DNA from: Bacillus sp. ISL-55
GTDB taxonomy: Bacteria; Bacillota; Bacilli; Bacillales; Cytobacillaceae
Length of the DNA: 40,726 bases
Assembly: GCF_018613155.1 (NCBI RefSeq)
Contig: NZ_JAGGQU010000023.1
Location: forward strand, 1-40,726
Direction: 5' to 3'
Every line of letters starts with the position of its first letter. The stretch's first letter is position 1. The notes below the pieces were generated by a model. The model ran no database searches and was not told the DNA's origin. It saw nothing but the letters and a program-made list of their open reading frames with translations. A program made the translations under genes and the position numbers. This document shows positions 14,116-23,300 of this stretch, piece by piece.

Positions 14116-15072
14116 TTATAAGCTGTATGTATATTTCTTTTTACGCCTTTTAGCTCTATACATATTTGCATCTGCTATGGATAACAATTCATCCATTTTT
14201 CCAATCGAGCAATTGGAATATGCATATCCAATTGATATTTCAATTTTATAAGCTTGTTCTTCCCTGTTAAAAAGGGCAATGGCTGACTCGATAAAATTGA
14301 TAAGGTCGGACACGGATTCCTCCGTCTTATCAGCCAGGAGAATCGCAAATTCATCGCCGCCAATTCTTGAAACCGAGATAGTTTCCGATGCAAAAGATGA
14401 TAATAGCTTCGCTGTTTCAATTAACACTTTGTCCCCTTGCTTATGTCCAAATGAATCATTCATCACTTTTAAATTATCTAAATCACATAAAATGATGGCA
14501 ATAGGACTATTCTTTTTTGTATTAAACAATGCTGCTTTTTGTTCGAAATATTGACGGTTATAGATTCCCGTTAAGGCATCATGATAAATCCGATATTCCA
14601 AGTCTTTCTGAAGTTGGATTTTTTCATCAATATTTCGAATGATTCCCTGAACAGCAGCTAGTTGTCCATCCTCGTATACCGGGCTTGCATGTTCTTCAAA
14701 CCAGAGGTAGCGGCCATCTGGTCCCAGCCATCTCTGAAGGATAGGCTTTGAATAATCCAGATTTCCTGTTACTTTATTATGTAAATGGTCAACATCATCC
14801 GGATGAGAACGCTCAAAACAGTCGTATGGATTTTCCATGGCCGCTTTTACGACCCCTGGACCCAAATAAAGGTCCAAAGCAGGACTAATATACTTAAATT
14901 TAAATTCCGGCTTCACTTGATAATAGTAAATGATATCCTTTGAGTCTTCGACTAGCCTGACGATCCTCTGTTCCTGTTCATTGGATTCAGGACCATGAAA
15001 CCTATTTAGTCTTAATCGATATATCAAGATGGTTAATCCAACCCCAACAGCAATCCCACTTATTAAGTCCAT
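14116..15072 (-). CDS. Membrane-anchored PAS-GGDEF diguanylate cyclase
   Basis: The product is about 318 residues. It has one N-terminal membrane helix (SGIAVGVGLTILIYRL), a PAS domain (about residues 40-150, with HPDDVDHLHN and a PAC-like tail GQLAAVQGIIRNIDEKI), and a GGDEF domain beginning YHDALTGIYNRQYFE. The active-site signature SRIGGDEFAILL is intact, so c-di-GMP synthesis is expected. No RxxD inhibitory site precedes it, so product feedback is unlikely. ATG 15072 is preferred over the TTG at 15081 because AGGGG sits at proper spacing. The PAS ligand is unknown. About 290 bases upstream hold no recognisable feature. Confidence 0.85.
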   Translation of the reverse strand: MDLISGIAVGVGLTILIYRLRLNRFHGPESNEQEQRIVRLVEDSKDIIYYYQVKPEFKFKYISPALDLYLGPGVVKAAMENPYDCFERSHPDDVDHLHNKVTGNLDYSKPILQRWLGPDGRYLWFEEHASPVYEDGQLAAVQGIIRNIDEKIQLQKDLEYRIYHDALTGIYNRQYFEQKAALFNTKKNSPIAIILCDLDNLKVMNDSFGHKQGDKVLIETAKLLSSFASETISVSRIGGDEFAILLADKTEESVSDLINFIESAIALFNREEQAYKIEISIGYAYSNCSIGKMDELLSIADANMYRAKRRKKKYTYSL

Positions 15073-15371
15073 AGCAACCAACCCCTGTATACCAAAGATG
15101 TGAAACTTACCATATACTGGATTCTACCACAAAAGAAATAATAGAAATATATCTACGAAAAATTTTGTTCTCCTATATCTAATCTCATAAGCAGAAATTC
15201 TTCCATCTTTAATAAAGGCGCTTACGTTAACAACTTCCTATTTTAGACAACTGCCAAGAGTCCTGACAACCGAAAGGAATAAATCTTTCGATGCAAAAAC
15301 AGCCTTAATAAAAGACCTTGCATAAACATATATATCTTATCAATGCAGGATTTTTCCCGGGGAGGTTCATA

Positions 15372-16790
15372 ATGATCATTCATGTTGTCCAAAGAGGTGA
15401 ATCACTGTGGCAAATCGCAAACAGCTATAAGGTGACAATTCCACAGATTACTGATATTAACGGTCTTGAAAACCCAAACCAGCTGGTCGTTGGCCAGGCC
15501 TTGCTTATTCCATCTCATGATACTTTCCATTCAGTTCGATCCGGAGAAGCATTATGGTCCATTGCCCAGCGTTACGGGACGACCGCAGATGCCATCATCC
15601 GGGCGAATGCTATAACCAACCCTGCCCTAATCTACCCTGGGACCGTACTCCGCATCCCAGCTGCCCGCCACACGATCCAGCCCGGTGAAACTCTAGGGCA
15701 CATTTCCCAGCGTTATGGAGTAACCATACAGGCGATCATCAAGGCCAATCAAATCCAAAATCCGAATCTGCTGTATCCAGGTGCTATTCTAATCATTCCA
15801 AAACGGAAACCATCGATTGAATCAAATGCATTCACCTATCATTCTGACGAAAAGGCAATTGAGCTGGTTGGCGAAGTAGCCGATCTAATGACCTATATTG
15901 CTCCGTTCGCATATGTCATTCAGCCTGACGGTTCGCTTGTTCTTTACATGAAGGATGATACCGAAGCCATCCAGACTGGACTTGCAAAAGGCGCACTGCC
16001 AATGATGTCGATCACCAACTTTACAGCGACTGAGGCTGGGGAGAATATCGCCCATGAAGTTCTTGCTAGTGAAGCAAATCGCAGCACATTGCTCAACAAT
16101 ATCCTTACTGTTATGCGTGAAAAAGGTTACCGTGGCTTGAACATTGATTTCGAGAATGTCCTGCCAGCTGACCGTGAGCTTTATAATACATTTCTCCAGG
16201 AAGCTGTTGATGCCCTTCATAAAGAAGGCTATTTTGTTTCCACCTCTCTTGCGCCAAAAATAAGGGCCGATCAAAAAGGATTATTATATGAAGCGCATGA
16301 TTATCCTGCGCACGGCAGGATCGCAGATTTTGTTGTTTTGATGACCTACGAATGGGGCTACCGTTTCGGATCGCCACAGGCTGTTTCACCATTGAATGAG
16401 ATCCGAAGAGTGCTTGATTACGCGATTACCGCTATTCCAAGGAATAAAATCCTGATGGGCTTCCAGCTGTATGCAAGAGACTGGGTCATCCCCCATGTCC
16501 AGGGGAAGGAAGCAGAAACATACAGCCCGCAGGAAGCAGTTAATCGGGCCATCAGATATGGCGCTGCGATTCAATATGATACTGTAGCCGCATCGCCATA
16601 TTTCCGATACACCGATGAACAGGGCCGCCAGCACGAAGTATGGTTCGAAGACGCCCGCAGTGCCCAGGCAAAGTTTGATCTGATCAAGCAATATAACTTG
16701 CGTGGAGTCAGCTATTGGGTGCTTGGCTACCCATTCCCGCAAAACTGGGCACTGCTGGACGATAACTTTAATATCAAGAAGTTGAAGTAA
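15372..16790 (+). CDS. Triple-LysM glycosyl hydrolase family 18 enzyme, spore cortex-lytic type
   Basis: The product is 472 residues from ATG 15372, chosen for GGGGAGG upstream. Three LysM peptidoglycan-binding repeats come first, starting HVVQRGESLWQIA, HSVRSGEALWSIA and HTIQPGETLGHIS (each about 45 residues), followed by a GH18 TIM barrel. The catalytic strand reads YRGLNIDFENV, with Glu as the acid. It resembles YaaH/SleL, an N-acetylglucosaminidase acting on spore cortex fragments during germination; those usually have two LysM units, so a third is unusual. There is no signal peptide, as in spore-coat proteins made in the mother cell. A sporulation promoter was not identified. Confidence 0.85.
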   Translation: MIIHVVQRGESLWQIANSYKVTIPQITDINGLENPNQLVVGQALLIPSHDTFHSVRSGEALWSIAQRYGTTADAIIRANAITNPALIYPGTVLRIPAARHTIQPGETLGHISQRYGVTIQAIIKANQIQNPNLLYPGAILIIPKRKPSIESNAFTYHSDEKAIELVGEVADLMTYIAPFAYVIQPDGSLVLYMKDDTEAIQTGLAKGALPMMSITNFTATEAGENIAHEVLASEANRSTLLNNILTVMREKGYRGLNIDFENVLPADRELYNTFLQEAVDALHKEGYFVSTSLAPKIRADQKGLLYEAHDYPAHGRIADFVVLMTYEWGYRFGSPQAVSPLNEIRRVLDYAITAIPRNKILMGFQLYARDWVIPHVQGKEAETYSPQEAVNRAIRYGAAIQYDTVAASPYFRYTDEQGRQHEVWFEDARSAQAKFDLIKQYNLRGVSYWVLGYPFPQNWALLDDNFNIKKLK

Positions 16791-16810
16791 GACCTTTTAG
16801 ATTCACATAT

Positions 16811-16853
16811 AAAAATAGCCTTCTAGTGAAACATATTCTAGAAGGCTATTTGT
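16811..16853. terminator. Bidirectional terminator between the GH18 gene and comB
   Basis: AAATAGCCTTCTAG and CTAGAAGGCTATTT form a perfect 14-bp stem with an 11-base loop. Confidence 0.9.
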
Positions 16854-16855
16854 CA

Positions 16856-17656
16856 TCAATCATCTTGATCAACTAAGAAAGTGCACGGCTCACTCCTGAC
16901 AGAAATTTCATTTCCTTCTATAAATCTTCCATCCTTCATGATTGGCACAATGCCGGAAGCATTTAGCTGACTGCAATACCTTACATCTTCCTCAAAGCCT
17001 CGTTCACGTAATTCACGTCCGCTGCCGGAATCCCAAACCAATTCTTTTAATCGATTTTCTGAACTAGTAAAAGCAGCTGCGCTTACCTCTGCTTCCGGAG
17101 ATTTCCCACCACTCAGCTTTGCAAGAATAGCACCAGCACCTAAATAATCCTCAATCGACGGCCTGAGTCGATCTTCATTTTCACGAGCGTCATTCCACAT
17201 TTCCCCGCATGGCACGACTGTGATGGCTGCCCCTGAATACTGCTGTAGCTTATCCGCCAGCACTGCAACAGCTGAAGCATTAAGCAATGATCCTATCAAG
17301 AGCGCAGGGACCTTGGAAGCAATCCACGAACAATAAGCTCCATTAAGCGAAGACAATACGTAACGCTGATTGCGATGCTCCTCATTAAATGTTACCGGTG
17401 ACAAGGTGGGATTTCCCGTTCTAGCTGCTTCTGCCCTTCCAAGAATATATTTTGCTCTAATGCTAGCCGCATATTTATTTCCATCGAGCTCAGGGGGATA
17501 GGGAAAGATTATAGCCCCCGCGGTTAAAGCAGCGACGACTGTAGACGAAAAGCTTAGTACATCGACAATGATGACTATGTCTCCCCGCTCTGCCGCTTCC
17601 CTCGCCCCACGCCTTCCCCACTCCACCTTACATTCATAACAAGACTGACTGAACAT
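16856..17656 (-). CDS. comB: 2-phosphosulfolactate phosphatase family protein (ComB)
   Basis: The 266-residue protein has ComB landmarks: VIIVDVLSFSSTVVAAL near residues 28-44, LSSLNGAYCSW, TVVPCGEMW and RPSIEDYLGAGAILAKL. The enzyme hydrolyses 2-phospho-3-sulfolactate to 3-sulfolactate with Mg2+. In B. subtilis the product, sulfolactate, accumulates in spores through the yit genes. Here the gene stands alone without phosphosulfolactate synthase (ComA), so its substrate could differ. GAGGTGA precedes the start. Confidence 0.8.
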   Translation of the reverse strand: MFSQSCYECKVEWGRRGAREAAERGDIVIIVDVLSFSSTVVAALTAGAIIFPYPPELDGNKYAASIRAKYILGRAEAARTGNPTLSPVTFNEEHRNQRYVLSSLNGAYCSWIASKVPALLIGSLLNASAVAVLADKLQQYSGAAITVVPCGEMWNDARENEDRLRPSIEDYLGAGAILAKLSGGKSPEAEVSAAAFTSSENRLKELVWDSGSGRELRERGFEEDVRYCSQLNASGIVPIMKDGRFIEGNEISVRSEPCTFLVDQDD

Positions 17657-17990
17657 TTACACTCACCTCGCCCTTTTCTATGAAAATTAATTATTCTCCG
17701 TTTATCTGCCTATTCCTTCTCAGCCTTCAGACCTATGTAAAAATCTGTCTCAGGATCATTATAGATTTCTATCTTGAGGGATAAAATGGAAATATCTTAA
17801 AGAAAATAGAAGATTCTTATTTTCAAACCCAGCTATACATTACCAATATAGGTATTTTTATATAAAAATAATTATAAATTTACAAAATTATAGTTATTTT
17901 TCCCTATAAAAATGTGTATAATCTGTCTTTGGGTGAATAAAATAGAAATTTTTTACATTCTTATTTCACGATAGTATTGGGGAGGATTTT
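17657..17990 (+). other. AT-rich regulatory gap before swrC with an 18-bp palindrome
   Basis: This 334-base gap holds no ORF. A perfect 18-bp palindrome, TATTTTTATATAAAAATA (17853-17870), lies 46 bp upstream of a TATAAT (17917-17922) that could be the swrC -10 element with a weak TTATTT -35. The palindrome could be an operator or simply reflect AT-richness. GGGGAGG before ATG 17991 is the ribosome binding site. Confidence 0.4.
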
Positions 17991-20900
17991 ATGAATTTGT
18001 TGAAATTTATTGTTCAGAAAAAAATCTTAGTCAGTTTGATGGTGGTATTAGTTTTATTGATTGGCAGCTTTTCAGTTTTGAAGCTGGATAAGGAGCTCTT
18101 TCCTTCCATCAAGATGGATGGTGCTTATGTAGAAATCTATGCTGGGGAGATGCCGGCAATTGAAGTGGAAAGAACCATCACTACTCCGCTTGAAAAAAAG
18201 ATCCTCGGCATTGAAGGTGTAGAAGAAGTCCTTTCGACCAGCAACATCGGAAAAAGTTCCATGCAGCTTACGATTGAACGTGGCCGTGGAGAGGAAGTAT
18301 TCAAAGAAGTCGAGTCAGTGGTGAATTTCACGACCTCCGATATGAGCGGTGTCAAAGACGTGATGACCGGACAATTCGGCACTAGCCAGGCGTACGACTT
18401 TTTCATGGATGTCTCCGGATCTGACATGGAGAAAATGACAGCCTTCGCTAAGAATACTCTTGAACCGAGGCTGGAGGCTCTTCCTGAAGTACATGATGTC
18501 TTGCTGTCAGGCAGCGTTGAAAAAGAAGTGACAGTTGAACTAAAGCGTGACGAACTTGTTAAAAACGAGCTTGATGCAGCACTGGTGATTGGGGCAATCC
18601 AGCAGGCAAACAATGAAGCAACCCTTGGCCAGCTTAACAATGAAACAAACTCTCCTTCCCTTAGATGGAATACACAGCTGGAATCTGTTGAGAATGTTAA
18701 AAACCTTCAGATCCCGTCGGCGAACGGTTTTATTAAATTATCCGAAATTGCAAACGTAAAATTACAGCCACTGGAAAGTTCCTCATTCGTCTGGAAAAAT
18801 GGCTCGAAGGACTTCATTTTTGTCCAGGTAGGCAGAGTAGCCGATGCCACTCAAATCGAGATGGCAGAAGCTGTGCGTGAAGAAATCAAACAAATTCGCG
18901 AAGAAGGCTTGGTCAGCGGCGTCGAATTGAATGAAATGGTCGCCCAGGCGGACTATGTCAAGGACTCGATTGATGGAGTGACGAGCAATATCCTGATTGG
19001 AGCTGCTATTGCAGTTGCCATCCTGATGCTGTTCTTGAAAAATATCCGCGCTACATTGATCGTCGGATTATCTATTCCAACATCGGTACTGCTCACTTTC
19101 ACTTCAATGTGGGTTTTTGGTTACAGCTTCAATATGCTCACCCTTATTGGTCTCGGACTCGGAATCGGGATGATGGTCGATTCATCAATCGTTATTCTTG
19201 AATCCATTTACCGTAAAAAAGAGCTAGGTTTAAAGAGTCTGGATGCTGTCATTAAAGGAACCCAGGAAGTAGCCACAGCGGTTCTGGCTTCGATGCTCAC
19301 GACAATTGTCGTGTTTGTGCCGATTGGTTTGCTTGGCGGAGAGATGGGATCATTCATGATTATCCTTTCCGTTGTCGTCGCAATCACTCTCATTAGTTCT
19401 GTGATTGTTTCTTTCACTCTCATTCCTTCTCTATCCGAGAAGTTCCTGAAGCTGAAAAAGAAAGAAAAGAACAATAAGGAAGGCCGGCTTATACGCGGAT
19501 ACAGCAAAATGATTTCCTGGACAATCAAGAAAAAGCGCCACAGCTTTGCTGTCATTGGCCTGTTCTTCCTGATGCTCATCGGATCCCTTATGCTGGTGAC
19601 AAAAATTCCAATGACTATCATGCCTGACATGATGAACCGTTATGCGGAGCTCATGGTCACCGTCGAACCGGGGCTCAGCCTGGAAGAGAAGCAGGAAATC
19701 GTAACTGAAATGAACAAAGCACTAGACGAGGTTAAAGATGTTGAATCTAACTATGTAATGGATAATGGCAACATGCTGTACACCATCATCAATATGACAA
19801 AAGGTGATGAAATTACAAGAGAACAAAAAGACGTGAATGAAGAGATTCTTAAGTCATTAAGAGGTCTAGAGGAAAAGGTTCCTTTGAAGAGCGCTGCAGC
19901 AGCTATGTCTGGAGGAGGTGGCTCCCCTGTTCAAATAAATATCTCAGGTGAAAGCTTTGATGAACTCAACACAATCGCTGATGGATTTATAGAAGAGCTT
20001 AAGTCAATTGAAGGAATTGTCGCGGTCGAAAACTCGATTGAAAGGACTTCTGTTGAACAAGTCGTCCAACTGAAAGAGTCTGAAATTGAAAAAGCAGGAT
20101 TGTCACAGCCGCAGATCAAGCAATTCATCGAGCAGGCCTTTTTACAGATGCCTGTGGGTGAACTAAAAATCAATGAGGAAAACGTTCCGTTAAAAGTGAA
20201 GTGGGATGAAGAGATGAACACCAAAACCGCTTTGCTCGACCTGAAAGTCCCAACTCCTTCAGGTGAGAAAAAGCTATCTGAGTTCATCTCATTGAAGAGT
20301 GTCGAAAATCCAAACGAAATCTCGCATAAGGATGGCGAACGATATATCTCGATTTCGGCAGATATTGAAGGCAAAGACCTTGGTACCATCAACCGTGAAG
20401 TCCAAAAGCTAATGGACAAATATGATGTACCAGAAGGCTACAGCATTGCACCTGGAGGAGATCTTGAGCAGCAACAGGAAATGGTTCAGGATATGGTACT
20501 GATCCTGGCAATTTCCATCTTCCTTGTCTACCTGGTCATGGCCGTCCAGTTTAACCACCTTGGCCACCCGCTGATTGTAATGTCGGTCATTCCGATGACC
20601 ATCGTCGGCGTCATACTTGGATTATTCCTGACACAGCAGGAATTAAGCATCATGTCAGGCATGGGCATTATCATGCTGATCGGTATCGTTTTGAATAACG
20701 CAATTTTACTGATTGATCGCACAAACCAGCTGCGCAACGAAGGCTACACTGTTCAGGAAGCACTTGTTGAAGCAGGCAAAAACCGCATCCGGCCAATTCT
20801 GATGACAACATTGACAACTGTTGGCGGCATGCTTCCATTAGCAATGGCTACAGGAGGATCAGGAAACTACCAGGCGCCAATGGCAACAGCGATCATTGCC

Positions 20901-21050
20901 GGACTGAGCTTTGCGACGCTGATCACCTTGCTGCTGATCCCAGCTGTATACCGCATCTTCACAAGAAGCGCTGTAAAGCGTAGTTGGTTCAGCAGAAAAG
21001 CAAAGAAAAGCAAGAAATCCATCTCCCCTGTTCCAGAGGTATTGAGCTGA
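17991..21050 (+). CDS. swrC: RND-family efflux pump, SwrC/AcrB-like
   Basis: The 1019-residue protein has the RND layout: TM1 at about residues 12-31 (LKLDKELFPS just after), a large porter loop, TM2-6 at about 335-480 with MMVDSSIVILESIYRK in the TM4 motif, TM7 near 520, a second porter loop, and TM8-12 at about 835-990. The proton-relay TM4 has a single Asp (VDSS) where AcrB has two. This matches SwrC (YerP), which confers surfactin resistance and supports swarming in B. subtilis. It has no membrane-fusion partner next to it, as usual in Gram-positives. The C-terminal tail is basic. It is followed after 6 bases by a dispersed structured repeat. Confidence 0.88.
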   Translation: MNLLKFIVQKKILVSLMVVLVLLIGSFSVLKLDKELFPSIKMDGAYVEIYAGEMPAIEVERTITTPLEKKILGIEGVEEVLSTSNIGKSSMQLTIERGRGEEVFKEVESVVNFTTSDMSGVKDVMTGQFGTSQAYDFFMDVSGSDMEKMTAFAKNTLEPRLEALPEVHDVLLSGSVEKEVTVELKRDELVKNELDAALVIGAIQQANNEATLGQLNNETNSPSLRWNTQLESVENVKNLQIPSANGFIKLSEIANVKLQPLESSSFVWKNGSKDFIFVQVGRVADATQIEMAEAVREEIKQIREEGLVSGVELNEMVAQADYVKDSIDGVTSNILIGAAIAVAILMLFLKNIRATLIVGLSIPTSVLLTFTSMWVFGYSFNMLTLIGLGLGIGMMVDSSIVILESIYRKKELGLKSLDAVIKGTQEVATAVLASMLTTIVVFVPIGLLGGEMGSFMIILSVVVAITLISSVIVSFTLIPSLSEKFLKLKKKEKNNKEGRLIRGYSKMISWTIKKKRHSFAVIGLFFLMLIGSLMLVTKIPMTIMPDMMNRYAELMVTVEPGLSLEEKQEIVTEMNKALDEVKDVESNYVMDNGNMLYTIINMTKGDEITREQKDVNEEILKSLRGLEEKVPLKSAAAAMSGGGGSPVQINISGESFDELNTIADGFIEELKSIEGIVAVENSIERTSVEQVVQLKESEIEKAGLSQPQIKQFIEQAFLQMPVGELKINEENVPLKVKWDEEMNTKTALLDLKVPTPSGEKKLSEFISLKSVENPNEISHKDGERYISISADIEGKDLGTINREVQKLMDKYDVPEGYSIAPGGDLEQQQEMVQDMVLILAISIFLVYLVMAVQFNHLGHPLIVMSVIPMTIVGVILGLFLTQQELSIMSGMGIIMLIGIVLNNAILLIDRTNQLRNEGYTVQEALVEAGKNRIRPILMTTLTTVGGMLPLAMATGGSGNYQAPMATAIIAGLSFATLITLLLIPAVYRIFTRSAVKRSWFSRKAKKSKKSISPVPEVLS

Positions 21051-21056
21051 TCAAAA

Positions 21057-21173
21057 AGCGCAAGCGCCTCGTTCAGCCCCGACAAGCGCTGGAGAGCCGC
21101 CCAATGAAGTCGTTCTTTGACTTCAATGGGCGGATTGAAGCGACTCGAGGGGCTAGGCGCTGGAGCTGGATTA
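21057..21173 (+). repeat. Dispersed structured repeat, copy A
   Basis: A 117-bp element starts GCGCAAGCGCC, carries GACAAGCGCTGGAG and a central hairpin (CCGCCCAATGAAGTC with GACTTCAATGGGCGG, one A-A mismatch, 6-base loop), and ends GAGGGGCTAGGCGCTGGAGC. The ends are themselves complementary (CAGCCCC... with GGGGCT). It begins 6 bp after the swrC stop and matches copies B and C at the right edge. It is more GC-rich than its surroundings. Confidence 0.85.
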
Positions 21174-21233
21174 AGAAAACTACATGCAGTTATCCACACC
21201 TAAATAATTTTATAATTTCCTTAACAAAAACAT

Positions 21234-21278
21234 AAACGAGGCAAAACGATTTTCATATCGTTTTGCCTCGTTTTTTTA
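21234..21278. terminator. Strong bidirectional terminator downstream of swrC
   Basis: AACGAGGCAAAACGAT and ATCGTTTTGCCTCGTT form a perfect 16-bp stem with a 6-base loop, followed by TTTTTTT. The rest of 21174-21389 holds nothing else recognisable. Confidence 0.9.
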
Positions 21279-21389
21279 GTATGTCTAAGCGACCTTACCT
21301 TTGTCGATATCACTCTGTCTTTGGGACATGAAATAACCTAATAAAAACTAAGCGCCGGTTAGGGATGCGAAGACTTTCCTGGTTGGCCC

Positions 21390-22499
21390 TTATTTATTTC
21401 GCACTTCATTCATCCGCCACCAGGCTGACTTTGGATAATCATCAAGACTAACCGTAAAAGTCTCACCAATTCTTGGCGTGACAATATCAACTCCTGATTC
21501 TTCTGCTGCACGGACTGCCCTCTCAACCGGATCATGCCAGGCATGAAGCGACAAAGTGAACGCTCCCCAATGTACAGGAACAAGCAGCTTCCCCTTTACA
21601 TCTTGATGTGCCTGAACTGTTTCTTCAGGCAGCATATGAAGCGCTGCCCAGCGTGCATCATACTGTCCGCATTCCATCAGGGTTAAATCGAATGGGCCAT
21701 ATTTTTCTCCGATTTCTTTAAAGTGCCGCCCATATCCTCCATCGCCGCTGAAAAAGATTTTTGTCTGCTGGCCAATGATCACCCAGGAGCACCAAAGGGT
21801 AGCATTCCGGTCGGTGATACCACGGCCAGAAAAATGGCGGGCCGGCGTACAAGTGAGTTGGAGTCCATCGAATGAAAGTTCATCCCACCAGTCATACTCC
21901 TGGATCATTTCAGGGGAAATTCCCCATCGCTGTAAATGCGCCCCTACTCCAAGTGGAGCAATAAAGTTCTTCACCTTGCCCTTTAACTTCATGATCGAAC
22001 CATAATCCAGATGATCATAATGGTCATGTGAAAGTACAACCGCATCTACAACGGGAAGTTCTTCTATCTTAAAAGGCAGCTCCCTGCTGTATCGCTGGTT
22101 TCTTATCGGGAACGGAGTGGGCGCTTTTCCGAACATCGGATCGAATAAAATGGCTTTCCCCTCTATCTCAAGCAGGAAGGCTGAGTGTCCAAACCAGGTG
22201 ACCTTCGTTGCTGAATCTTTTTGTAATGGCTGTGTGAATGTTGCCATCGGAAGTGGTGCTTCCGGCCTTCTCTCAGGATTTCCTTTTAAAAAGTCCTTCA
22301 TCATCGACATCATCGAACTGAAGCTCGTATCCCATGAAGTTTCAACCTGATTGGCAAACTTTCCGTTCCGATATTGCGGAGACTTCGCGTATATGGATTT
22401 TCTTTTTTCAGTATGCTTGCCGCCAAAAGCCGGATAGTAATTCAGGATCGCATAGGTTGCAATGACAATTACAGCTATGATTACTAGTATGTTTAACAT
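21390..22499 (-). CDS. MBL-fold metallohydrolase, NAPE-PLD/UlaG-like
   Basis: The 369-residue protein has an N-terminal membrane anchor (LVIIAVIVIATYAILNYYP), then a metallo-beta-lactamase fold with the zinc motif LSHDHYDHLDY (about residues 158-168) plus further ligands in ARHFSGRG, FFSGDGGYG and VPVHWGAF. The layout matches bacterial N-acyl-phosphatidylethanolamine phospholipase D-like proteins. It may act on a membrane lipid headgroup, given the anchor, but the substrate is inferred. Its start lies 27 bases after the stop of the upstream Rossmann-protein gene, so both form a unit. Confidence 0.8.
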   Translation of the reverse strand: MLNILVIIAVIVIATYAILNYYPAFGGKHTEKRKSIYAKSPQYRNGKFANQVETSWDTSFSSMMSMMKDFLKGNPERRPEAPLPMATFTQPLQKDSATKVTWFGHSAFLLEIEGKAILFDPMFGKAPTPFPIRNQRYSRELPFKIEELPVVDAVVLSHDHYDHLDYGSIMKLKGKVKNFIAPLGVGAHLQRWGISPEMIQEYDWWDELSFDGLQLTCTPARHFSGRGITDRNATLWCSWVIIGQQTKIFFSGDGGYGRHFKEIGEKYGPFDLTLMECGQYDARWAALHMLPEETVQAHQDVKGKLLVPVHWGAFTLSLHAWHDPVERAVRAAEESGVDIVTPRIGETFTVSLDDYPKSAWWRMNEVRNK

Positions 22500-22526
22500 G
22501 ATCTCTACCTCATTAGCGCTGATTGA

Positions 22527-23189
22527 TCATCGGCCCATTTCCTGGATTTTTTCAGAAAGATATACGGTAAGTCCCGGTGCATCCTTCTGGGCTGCATGAT
22601 ACATGGCCGAAGCAACTGTTCTTCCTTCAATCGCTTTATATTTCTTAAAAGGTCCCCAAAAGAGAAAAGGCATTTTTGTAAAAATTGCTGCAGCTGCTCT
22701 TTCGCCCATTCTGAACTCATCCCGCTCCCCCAATAACAATGATGGGCGGAAGATTGCTGTAGTTTTAAATGGAATTTGCTTGATTTCTTCCTCAAGCTGC
22801 CCTTTCATTTTTGAGTAAAAGATTGGGGAGTCAGGATTCGCATTCATCGAGCTGACAAGCAAAAACTTCCTGGCTCCATTAGAACTGGCCAATTTGGCAA
22901 TTCCAACAGGATAGTCTACATCTACCTTCCACATCGCTTCCTTCGTTTCGGCCTTTTTGATCGTTGTCCCCAGTGCGCAGAAAACATCATCAACAGAAAA
23001 AACCTCTTTGTCTTGTTCCAGTTGATCAAAATTAACGATTCTTTCATCCAGCTTAGGATGCTCTATCCCAATAGGTCTTCTCACAATCGAAACAACTTTA
23101 TCGTATTCATTCGCATTTAATAAAAACTGCAAAAGTTCTTTTCCAATCAATCCAGTCGCACCGGCAATCAAAGCTGTTTTACCCGCCAA
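22527..23189 (-). CDS. NAD(P)-binding Rossmann oxidoreductase (YraR/HTATIP2-like)
   Basis: The 220-residue protein starts with the dinucleotide-binding motif ALIAGATGLIGKEL (GxxGxxG) and has FCALGTTIKKAETKE, LLVSSMNANPDS and SKMKGQLEEEI, the pattern of atypical SDR proteins such as YraR. The usual YxxxK catalytic pair appears as Y-S-K-M-K. The substrate is unknown. It is first in a two-gene minus-strand unit with the MBL hydrolase. Confidence 0.8.
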   Translation of the reverse strand: MAGKTALIAGATGLIGKELLQFLLNANEYDKVVSIVRRPIGIEHPKLDERIVNFDQLEQDKEVFSVDDVFCALGTTIKKAETKEAMWKVDVDYPVGIAKLASSNGARKFLLVSSMNANPDSPIFYSKMKGQLEEEIKQIPFKTTAIFRPSLLLGERDEFRMGERAAAAIFTKMPFLFWGPFKKYKAIEGRTVASAMYHAAQKDAPGLTVYLSEKIQEMGR

Positions 23190-23261
23190 GTGAGTAACCC
23201 CCTAATTTTTAGCATGATACTTCATTATTCCACAATTTTGCTGATTAGAAAATTTTAACCG

Positions 23262-23291
23262 TAAAACAGCCAGCCCGCAATTGGACTGGCT
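23262..23291 (-). terminator. Intrinsic terminator of yerD
   Basis: On the minus strand AGCCAGTCC and GGGCTGGCT (one G-U pair) enclose a 6-base loop and are followed by GTTTTAC. Confidence 0.65.
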
Positions 23292-23300
23292 TCTGTGATT

